A DNA stretch of 64,000 bases from Fallopia convolvulus (taxonomy: Eukaryota; Streptophyta; Magnoliopsida; Caryophyllales; Polygonaceae), in NCBI GenBank assembly GCA_964016875.1, contig OZ024721.1, forward strand, positions 12,578,109-12,642,108. The letters run 5' to 3'. Both the position numbers and the translations under genes were made by a program. The notes under the pieces are model-generated. The model was not told where the DNA came from. It worked only from the letters and a program-made list of their open reading frames with translations, and made no database searches. Below, in pieces: positions 56,055 to 64,000 of this stretch. How positions within the stretch are numbered: position 1 is the stretch's first letter; the number at the start of each line of letters is the position of its first letter.

Positions 56055-58319
56055 GTAGTAAGTGGGAGTCTTACAGTCCTTTAATGGCTATTCTGACGAC
56101 TTCTTTTATGCTTCGATCCACGGGTTTTTTGAGATCGTTGCTCTCATGGTTACGGAGTAGCACTCCCTTGCTATTTTTTGTTCCCCCTTAAGTTCTTGTA
56201 TTCCCCATGGCGAAGGGAATTTTACACATTGGTGATAGGTTGAGGGAATGGCCTTCATCACGTGGATCTAGGGCCTGCCCAAGATAACATTGAAAGGTGA
56301 TGGGCAATCAAGTACTTGAAATTTTACCTGGTAGTTTACCCCTCATGCGATGGTTGGTAACGATATTTCCCCTAACGTGTTACGAGATTTTCCACTGAAG
56401 CCTACCAAAGTCGTAGACTTCTTGATGATGTCGTCCAAACCGAGGCCTAAACTGTACAAAGCATCCAGCATAAGCAAGTTAGTGGAACTTCCATTATCAA
56501 CTAATACTCTTTTAATGAGGAAGTTTGCTATTGTTAAGGAAATTATTAAACAATCATGGTGAACTTCCTCTTCTTCGATTTCATCGAAGGTAATGGGCAT
56601 CACGCCGTGACTCTTTCGAGCAGAGATTCTGGGCTCTTCTCTCCGGGTATTCCTTGCGATCCTCTTAGCTGCAGAATAGGTTACGCCACAGATTTCAGAC
56701 CCCCATGTGATGACATTGATTACTCCTGTATGCTTTGGGGGGGGACTGGTTTTCCCTTTGTTGCGCTCTAGTAACTCGCTTACCTCTTTCCTCAACACGA
56801 TGCACTCGTCCGTTCGGTGGCCGTGATCAAAGTGGAAATCACACCATCTGGATTTATCTTTTTGGTGTGAAGGTGTGTTGCTATTTCTTGACCACTTAAC
56901 AGTATCCCCCATTCCATTAAGTGTTCAGACTACTTCTGTCGCGTCTACATGAAAGTTGTAGTGAGATAGCTTGGGAGGCAACCTTGGATCTTCATATCGC
57001 TCATTTTGCCTAGCGAATGTCGCGTTCACAATTGTTTTGGAAGGAGACGAATTGGGGTACGGAACGTATCTGGTCTCTCGCCTCCCCTGCCTACGCTCTG
57101 GCCGGTGAGGACTGGTAGCTTTGACAGTGAAGAGGTCATTCTCTTCGAATAGCACATGTGCTAATGCTTTTACTTGTACCTCAGCGATGTTCGAGCAAGG
57201 ATATTTAGTTAATTCACGATGGAGATCAGATTACCAGCCGAAATGCCTCTTCGAAATGCTTCCACAATTGTAGCAGCATCACATCCTTCTATGGTAACCA
57301 ATTCTTCATTGTACTTGTTAAGAAAAGATTTCAAGGACTCGCCGATCTTTTGGACCATGCGATATAAGTCGCTTGAACGCTTTTTAGCGTGTCGGCTGCT
57401 TGCGAACCTTATCTTGAACTTGTTCATCAACTCAACAACAGATGAAATGCTCCTAAGTGGTAAATGAGAATGCCAATTAAGTGCAGGCCCAAATAATGTG
57501 TTTCCAAACCAACGACACATAACAATCTCCTTCATGTAAAAGGGAATTGTGCTAATATCCATAGCTTGTTTAAATGCAGCTACGTGTTGGTCCGGATCCG
57601 TAACCCCTTCGTACTTAGGTACATCGGAGACGTGATATTTGCGAGAGATATCTACCCTTGCGATAGCGGGTACGAAGGGAGAATCTGTATAACCATCCCT
57701 CCTTTCCACTGCTATTGGTTGGGGTGCTCCTAGGACGTGAGTGATTCGGTCCTCCAAAGCTTTGAGGTGTTCCCGTAATTGTGTAACCTCAACATCTTCT
57801 CTAACGGCCCTCAAAGAATTACCATTTACCTGATAGCCAGTTACTGGCCTAGTACCGTTGGGTGTTACAAGATTTGGGTCGTCCATGTCCAATCGTCGAG
57901 CGACGCCATCCGCTGCGTCCGTCATGCCTTGGCGGTTACAAATTACGTTCATTAGTTAAAGTTTCAAATTGTCTCTCTGTATACCTCGGTGAATTTGGCT
58001 AAGCTTCCTTTTGAGTTTCCAAATCTTTTTGAAGAGCAATCATGGATGCACGAAGTTCAGTGATGGTGTCGGAGTCGACCGCCCCTCCTCGTTCTGCTGT
58101 CGTGGAAGTGGTAGGATTGTCATTCACATTTCCAGAATCTTGCTCGATTCCATCCACGTTTCCTATATTCTAGTTATCTCCACCTTGATTAATTTCATTG
58201 TTCTCGGGATCTTCCACATGACTGTAGGTAGCATGAATGCATTCCATCTTGCGTAGGTAGAGCTTATGGTTCTTGGCGACGCGAATTCCTTTTAGCTAGG
58301 GCCCATGGTGGGCGCCAAT
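56055..58319 (-). pseudogene. gag and protease of the Tat/Retand element
   Basis: Gag frame 57952-57209: VTQLREHLKALEDRITHVLG, KYEGVTDPDQHVAAFKQAM, WFGNTLFGPALNWHSHLPL, MNKFKIRFASSRHAKKRSSD (typical retrotransposon gag). The zinc-like WCDFHFDHGHRTDEC is in the 56912-56343 frame, which continues to protease with RVLVDNGSSTNLLMLDAL (Asp in VDNGSS). Frames between these segments are broken (57208-57156, 56924-56913). 58319-57953 is the leader, with the primer-binding site TTGGCGCCCACCATGGG next to the LTR at 58318-58302. Confidence 0.85.
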
Positions 58320-58869
58320 TGTTTTGGGCAGATTTACCACACGAACGTGTTTCCTGCTATAATGAGGGAAACCTAACCAAAAAGTGTCATAACACGTTAT
58401 AGCTAATAAACAAGATGAAGATTTAGAGAGAAAGAAGTAGAGAGCAAATGAAAGTAGATAACGTGATTGATTTATGATCGTTCTGGTGCAAAGTTCCTCC
58501 AAGGTTACAAGTAAACAATCAGATAGAACTTCTAAGCAAAAAGAGTGATTCAATTTGAGAGCTTTTCAGAATGCAATAGTAAATGAGCCGATGAATGTAT
58601 ATCTCTCCTGATCTCTTCTCTGATCATCTTTTATAATCTTCTACTCCTTGTGACCGTTGTCAGCTTCTCTCCCTCCCGTGGATATCGCTATTGTTATTTA
58701 ATGGCATAGCCGTTTGCTTTGGGAGATCTTCTTCTGCCGAGATTTCTGCCATTACTCCCCCGTTCACCACTCCCCTGCAATTACTCCTTAGCTGGTTTCA
58801 ACGCTTGATGATATGGGCCTAACATCTTGGACTAACGCGGTTTTGGGCTAAATTCGGGAAGGCCCAACA
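58320..58869 (-). mobile_element. 5' LTR of the Tat/Retand element
   Basis: Minus strand TGTTGGGCC… (58869) to …CAAAACA (58320). Nearly identical to the 49691-50241 copy along most of its length, with differences concentrated in the last 90 bases. Confidence 0.9.
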
Positions 58870-60949
58870 GATCCCATGATCAATCTTATTACAAATCCAA
58901 TGGCATTCTTCACCAAACATCTTGTGTTGACACACCACAACAAAATGGTGTAGTCGAGCGAAAGCACAAACATCTTTTAGAAGTAGCCAGAGCCTTGTAT
59001 TTCCAATCCAAATTGCCATTATCCTTTTGGGGTGATTGTATTCTTACCTCCACATTCTCATAAACAGAACTCCCCTTCCTTCCCTTCATAATCAAAGTCC
59101 TTATGAACTCCTCATTCATAAGAAACCAGATTATCATCATTTAAGAACCTTTGGTTGCCTATGCTTTGCTAGCATCTTAAAAAGAGGAAGAGACAAATTT
59201 CAAACAAGAGCAAAACCTTGGATATTCATTGGATATCCATTTGGCAAGAAACCATACAAAGTGTATGAAATTGAATCCAAATCTGTCTTCTATACTAGAT
59301 ATGTGATTTTTCATGAACTTCATTTCCCTCACCATTTCACATCTCCCTCCCTAACCACATCTCCATTACCCTCACCACAACAAGATCTTCCTACAACCAT
59401 TTTCTTACCTTCCCAAACAGATTTTTCTGATTCCTCCACATCTGCCAACACTCCTGATTCTCATGATCACTTCCCTGAACCATTATCATCTCCTTTTAAA
59501 AATCAAAACACACCATCCACCACATCATCTTCCTCTTTTGAAGATCATCCTGTACCTCTCATACCTGCCCTAAGAAGATCCACAAGAATCAGACAACGAC
59601 CATCTTATTTATCCAAATTTGTGTGTTCCTACAGTTCTTCCAATCCACCATCATCAGGAATAATCTCCTCTCTCCATCTTCCTTCCTCTCACCATGCCTT
59701 TATTTCCCAAGTAATTTCACACTCAAAGCCACACACCTATAACCAAGCTGTCAAGGATCCAAATTGGGTTAAAGCCATGAGAAATGAGATACATGCTTTA
59801 CAAACTAGTGGTACTTGGTCTTTAGTCTCATTACATGTAGGTAAACACCCAGTAGGATGCAAATGGGTATTCAGAGTCAAGCTGAAAGCAGATGGTACTC
59901 TAGAACGCTACAAAGCACGACTTGTAGCCAAAAAATTTACACAACAAGAGGGCATAGACTTCCATGAAACATTTTCTCCAGTGGTCAAAATGACCACCAT
60001 TCGAACCATAATTGCCTTAGCGGGAGCAAAAAGTTGGACATTGTTCCAACTCGACGTCAACAATGCCTTCTTACATGGAGAACTCAAAGAAGAGGTTTAC
60101 ATGATTGTTCCAGAAGGAACTCCTAATCCTGATAATAAAGTTTACAAATTACACAAATCCCTCTATGGCCTCAGGCAAGCATCACGCCAATGGTTCTAGA
60201 AACTCACCAGTTCCCTTTTACTCCTTGGTTTCCAGCAATCTAAAAGTGATTACAGCTTATTCATTAAACAAGACCAAATTCATATCACTATTGTTTTGGT
60301 TTACGTGGATGATTTACTCATCACATGATCTGATTCTAGTACCATTGATCAGCTTAAGCAATTCCTCGACAACAAATTCAGCATAAAAGATTTGGGTTTT
60401 CTACATTACTTTCTTGGATTGGAGGTTACCTACTTACAATCTGGGATTGCCTTAGCTCAACACAAGTTCACCAAAGAACTTCTCACTAAACAGGGTCTAA
60501 CATCTGCTACACCTGTCTCATCTCCTCTTCCTCATAACCTCAAGTTGAATGCAACAGATGGCATACCTCTTGACAATGTCTCCCTTTACAGACAAATAGT
60601 TGGCAAGCTCAACTTTCTCACCCATACTCGACCTGATCTAATCTATGATGTCCAAACACTTAGTCAATTTATGCAAGCTCCTAGATCTCCACACTTGCAA
60701 GCACTTCATCATACATTAAGGTACTTGGCTGGAACAATAGGGCAAGGAATACTCTTAAATGGATTTGACAGTCCACAATTAACAGCTTATTCGGACTCTG
60801 ATTGGCCATCATGCCAAGTGACAAGAAGATCTATTAGCGGATACTTAATTCTTCTTGGAAATTCTCCAATATGCTGGAAATCAAAGAAGCAATCAATTGT
60901 AAGCCGAAGCTCATCCGAGGCAGAATACAAAGCCTTGGCACATGCTGCT
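58870..60949 (+). pseudogene. copia integrase 3' part, reverse transcriptase and RNase H
   Basis: Resumes the interrupted integrase with DTPQQNGVVERKHKHLLEVA (catalytic Glu). A one-base shift near 59055 moves it into the main frame, 59036-60952: INRTPLPSLHNQSPYELL, FGCLCFASILKRGRDKF, the Ser/Pro-rich linker, then RT (WVKAMRNEIHALQTSGTWSL, YKARLVAKKFTQQEGIDFHE, QLDVNNAFLHGELKEEVYM, LYGLRQASRQWF, YVDDLLIT). Stops: TAG 60197-60199 and TGA 60326-60328. RNase H is represented by AYSDSDWPSCQVTRRSISGY and SRSSSEAEYKALAHAA, cut at 60949 by the next LTR. Confidence 0.92.
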
Positions 60950-62406
60950 TGATGTTCATGTGTTTAGTATAGTTTTAGGTGTTTTTCTTAGGTTGTATAG
61001 TTTAGTTTTAGTAAGTTTTAGTGCTAGTTTTGTGTGTTTTTGGATAAGTTTACATATTTTGTGAAGAGTATGGAAGCTACTCCGTTTTTGTGTTTTTTAT
61101 AGGTTTTTCGAAGCAGAAAGGAGCATTTCGAGAGAGCTAGAGTCAAGTGGTTGATGGTGGAGTGTGTGGAGAGAAGAGAAGAAGGAATACGCTTGAAGAT
61201 CCCATTGAATCCAAGAAGAATCTATGAAGAGTGTATAAAAATCCAAAACAGAGAGCTCGTTACCGACCTGTGAGGGTCGGTACCGAGTTGTGCAATAGAG
61301 TTTTATTTGGAGAATTCAGTAAGAGTCTACCGACCTTGTGCAGGTCGTTACCGAGGTGACCTGTGTCGGTAGGCGGCGCCGACTTTCAGCAATTCTATCT
61401 TTTATCTCGTAATCTTTTTAGTTAGAAAAGTTTCTATCTTTTAGAACCCTTGTTAGATAGTTTCTCTTAGTATAAATACCTTTGTTCTAGTCTAGTTTAG
61501 AGAGGTTCGTGAGTTTTTAGAGTTCGTTTCTTTTGGAGAACATGTTTGAGTCGATCGAGAGAGAGAGGAAGAGACTTCGTTTCTTGTTTTGTCTTGATCA
61601 TCGATTCGGAATGTGGTTGTTTCAAAGACGAGATTTTTATAATTCAAGCAAGCTTTTATTTCAATGTTTTCATTCAATCTAGTTGTTTGTTTTATCTCAA
61701 TCATGAGTGAGTAGTTCACCTTTCTAGGATCGGGGTTGAAACCCGACAGAGTTATGCATGATTGAATGTGTGTGTTGAATGTTTGGTTGCCTTTTATTCC
61801 CTTAACTACTTGTTTTGTGCTTATAATTAGACGAAAGTCGAAGTAATTTGAGTTTATCACTTGATTGAAAGAGAAAGTAGTGAACTTGAATGTTGATATT
61901 GTTCGGTAACGAAAGTTTCGAGCTTTGGATTCAAAAATAAGTAGAAAGTGAATTGATTTATGAAAATTGATTGATTTGCTTGTTTAGAACAATGAAAGTT
62001 GATTGCTTTATCTTTGAGGCATGATGTTTATCCTTCACACTAGTTCATATGCATAATTATGTTGTGGTAGCCCTTGTCTTAGATTCTTTTTACCTTTGAA
62101 TTACCTTCTTTTTACTTACGTACAGACTCGTTAACGAGGCACACAAGTCGGTATCCAGCCTGCAGTTGTTTGTGTTTTGTTTGCTTCATTTGTGTTGAAA
62201 CCTAGCGCCGTTACCGACCCTGACAAGGTCGGTACCGAGGGCTGTCGTAGCCATGTTTGCTTTTATTTTGCTTTGTTTCTGCGCTTTCTGTTTATAGTTT
62301 AGTAATCAAACAACCTTGCTTCCCATGGACGATCCTGACTTCGCTATATTCAATGGGGTCTTGACTACAAATTTATTTGTTGTCGAGTTAAAAATCCCTA
62401 TCAACA
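60950..62406 (+). mobile_element. 5' LTR of an Athila-like non-autonomous element
   Basis: Starts TGATGTTCATGTG, inside the copia RNase H gene, and ends ATCAACA at 62406, followed by aa and the primer site. 1457 bp. TATA box tataaata at 61471-61478. Carries several paired (A/G)CCGAC/GTCGG(T/C) motifs (listed separately). Related to the LTR at 179-1534 but clearly a different subfamily. Confidence 0.85.
61259..61383. promoter_or_regulatory. Cluster of DRE/CRT-type (A/G)CCGAC cores upstream of the LTR TATA box
   Basis: ACCGAC at 61262 and 61329, GTCGGT at 61276 and 61365, GCCGAC at 61378; the first two are arranged head to head (taccgacctgtgagggtcgg then ta). The cluster ends about 90 bp before the TATA box at 61471. 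(A/G)CCGAC is the binding core of DREB/CBF cold- and drought-response factors. Whether it acts as an enhancer here is inference. Confidence 0.5.
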
Positions 62407-62408
62407 AA

Positions 62409-62427
62409 TTGGCGCTGTTGTCGGGGA
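62409..62427 (+). promoter_or_regulatory. Primer-binding site of the Athila-like element
   Basis: TTGGCGCTGTTGTCGGGGA, close to the TTGGCGCCGTTGCCGGGGA junction of Athila-like elements. Confidence 0.85.
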
Positions 62428-62621
62428 AGCAACAGTGCTTGTTTGATTACTCGTCGGTCTGGGAATAGCCTGACCCCGTTTTTGTTTTTAATTTTGTTTT
62501 CTTTTGTCTGTTTTCTCAGCTTATGCTAGCAGGAAAGCGCAGGCTCGAGTTTGATAACACTGGTTATTATTCTGAACCTGGGCGCACCCTCCACCACAGA
62601 AGAAGAGAGAACGCAAAACCA

Positions 62622-63307
62622 TGGCCATGACACCGGAAGAGATGGCACAACAGATGGCCGATCTCTAGAGGCAGATCGATGTCGTTCAAACTGACATTGC
62701 CCGTCTATGAGAGCAGTTGGATGCTATTTCAAGAAACGCTAAACAATACATGCACCCAGAACTGAGGGTGCCGGAATCGGCCATAGTTCTCCCAAAGTTT
62801 GAGAAACCAATCATTCTCGGAAGACCATTCTTAGCCACCGCAGGAGCACGTGTAGATGTCAGGAAGGGACTTCTCACGTTTGATATTGGAGAAGAGAAGG
62901 TCGAATTTCATTTCAATCCGACCGTGAATGAGGTTGCTAGTTGCAGTACTGAGGAGCTTACTGATCCACCATGGTTTGGTACGGACCCCTCTCTAAGTAC
63001 AGAAACGGGCAAATCCAACGAAAGCACGCCTATCAAGGAGCCTACCGACCCACAATGGGTCGGTACCGTCCCTTCTCTAAGTACAGAAACAAGCAAATGC
63101 TTGGAAAAGACGCATACTGAAGGTCCTACCGACCCACCATGGGTTGATACCGAGCCCAACACCGCAACCGAGTCTGACCTGCATGACATCGAGCCACTTC
63201 CAGATCCAACAGGGTCGTTAACGACCCCCTACACTTTAGTACCGAGCCCTTCTCTGAAGAATAAAGGTGAGTCTTCTTATTCTCGATTTGATACATTCTG
63301 GTCATGA
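62622..63307 (+). CDS. Gag-protease fusion remnant with 28-residue repeats
   Basis: From ATG 62622 the frame reads MAMTPEEMAQQMADL, then TAG at 62667-62669, an Athila-like gag N-terminus, TGA at 62707-62709, and then open to 63307 (DAISRNAKQYMHPELRVPES, then IVLPKFEKPIILGRPFLATA, GARVDVRKGLLTFDIG). The last part is the C-terminal third of an Athila protease (ILGRPFLA…), fused in frame to gag by a deletion at about 62805. After it come three units of a 28-residue (84-bp) repeat starting TDPPWFGTDPSLSTET, TDPQWVGTVPSLSTET and TDPPWVDTEPNTATES. No catalytic Asp remains. Another short frame follows (63312-63527). Confidence 0.6.
62958..63240 (+). repeat. 84-bp tandem repeat carrying the ACCGACC…GGTCGGTACCG motif
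   Basis: Units begin at about 62958, 63041 and 63125, each with (c/t)ac(c/t)gac/tcc..ccaTGGgt.ggtaccg. The middle unit keeps the exact accgacc…gggtcggtaccg arrangement seen in the LTR, and a fourth degenerate version (gggtcgttaacgacccc) lies at 63213-63229. The coding repeat and the LTR motif thus share sequence. Confidence 0.7.
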
Positions 63308-64000
63308 TCCCTTCTCCTATCCTTGTCCTATACTAGATCCTACTGTTAGAACTGTGAAGGAGTCGAAACCTCCTTGGTTTTCGAATTTTACTAACCCTGT
63401 TGTAGGATTACCGAGCATACTTATTGATGATAGAGGACCAAATGTCTTAGAGAGAACCTTTGAAGCTTTTCCATCAAAGTATGGGGTTTCTTATGATCCC
63501 GACATTGCTGGATGGAAGCCGCCTTGATCCGCCAAGGTAAGTTCGTCGGGCTAACGATGTTAAACGTAGCGTGTACGGGAGGCAACCCGCTTTTAGATTT
63601 TTGTTTTAGTTTTTGCTTTCTTAGATTTTTTTGCTAGCTTTCTTTTCACTTGTTTTTAGGATAGATTAGTATAGTAGGGATAGAATTTTTTCTAAAGTGA
63701 CTCAGGTACAAGAAGTTAAGAAGCGCTACAATCAAGAAGAATCGGTACAAGCATACAACAAGCTTGTTACCGACCTCACAGGGTCGGTACCGACCTCCCT
63801 AGGAAACCGAGAAAAATTAAACTCCTCAAGTGATTAATGGTTTCAAGCAGCTTCAGTTTTATTTCATGAGTTCCATTTTCTTATCCTCTTTCTTTTTATG
63901 TTTATGTTTTAAACAGTGAGGACACTGTTTGGTTTTAAGTATGGGGTCTGGGAAAAGGAAACTCAGTTTTGTTTGTCAGTTTGGTGTCTTTGTTTGTGTT

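Larger units (their letters stand above)
49691..58869 (-). mobile_element. Tat/Retand-lineage Ty3/gypsy element, complete with target duplication
   Basis: LTRs at 49691-50241 and 58320-58869 (about 550 bp), with 5-bp direct repeats gatcc at 49686-49690 and 58870-58874. Element order on the minus strand: 5' LTR, TTGGCGCCCACCATGGG primer site, gag, protease, RT, RNase H, a second (archaeal-type) RNase H, integrase, an antisense extra gene, polypurine tract, 3' LTR. The second RNase H and antisense frame define the Tat branch. It landed in the copia integrase gene. Confidence 0.92.
47338..60949 (+). mobile_element. Ty1/copia element, split by two later insertions
   Basis: 5' LTR, primer site, gag, protease and the first part of integrase (47338-49690) continue after a 9.2-kb insertion at 58870 with the rest of integrase, RT and RNase H, until the sequence is cut at 60949 by another LTR element. 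Without the insertion the element would be about 4.4 kb to this point. Its 3' LTR lies beyond the window, on the far side of the second insertion. Confidence 0.9.
62407..64000 (+). mobile_element. Internal region of the Athila-like element, lacking RT, RNase H and integrase
   Basis: Primer site, a short gag start, a protease remnant with tandem repeats, then the Athila hallmark ctaacgatgttaaacg…gggaggcaaccc at 63552-63590 (normally found after pol), and a G-rich gtgaggacac…aagtatggggtctggg stretch at 63916-63950 like the one before the left-hand LTR. The distance from primer site to this stretch is only about 1.5 kb, so gag is mostly gone and pol is absent. The 3' LTR must lie beyond 64000. 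Confidence 0.75.

Overview
This is a piece of a plant nuclear genome, most likely a eudicot. The evidence is GT-AG introns, several plant-specific LTR-retrotransposon lineages (Athila-like, Tekay-like chromovirus, Tat/Retand with two RNase H domains, Ty1/copia), a Mutator-like element carrying an OTU protease and a plant mobile domain gene, and TTTAGGG-like repeats. I recognise one intact host gene: a five-exon Yippee-like gene on the minus strand (22451-24505). Nearly everything else is transposon-derived, nested and decayed.

Layout. 1-1534: end of an Athila-like element (polypurine tract plus 3' LTR). 2700-16781: an old tandem array of a gene-like unit of unknown function on the minus strand, with a cysteine-rich exon. 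It is interrupted at 4934-11650 by Helitron-like ends, a hAT MITE, a captured gene fragment, tRNA-like sequences and a TGATGAC satellite, and at 13353-13830 by a foldback MITE whose empty site is preserved in the paralogous copy. 16787-21263: an internally deleted Tekay-like element with a 5-bp target duplication. 22451-24505: the Yippee-like gene, with a MITE just upstream. 25700-27650: LINE RNase H debris, an orphan snRNA-type promoter and GGGTCGGG-type MITEs. 28191-38077: a larger Tekay-like gypsy element on the minus strand, abutting Mutator-like sequence on both sides. 38078-44776: a MULE with a plus-strand transposase and OTU protease facing a six-exon minus-strand plant mobile domain gene. 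44777-45650: a LINE 3' end. 47338-60949: a copia element, split inside its integrase by a Tat/Retand gypsy element (49691-58869, TSD gatcc) and cut at its 3' end by an Athila-like non-autonomous element (60950 to beyond 64000).

The most interesting system is the MULE. Its two genes converge between related termini, as mudrA and mudrB do in maize MuDR, but the second gene is a plant mobile domain protein with a Ser-Gln-Tyr repeat region and the first also carries an OTU domain. The second is the right-hand Athila-like element: about fifteen DREB/CBF-type (A/G)CCGAC cores, mostly as small inverted repeats, are scattered through its LTR, internal region and coding repeats. Premature stops in several pol genes fit C-to-T change (CAG to TAG, CGA to TGA, TGG to TGA), as expected for methylated, silenced DNA.

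All element names are lineage-level calls from protein motifs and terminal structures. No alignment or database search was run, and identities between copies were judged by eye.
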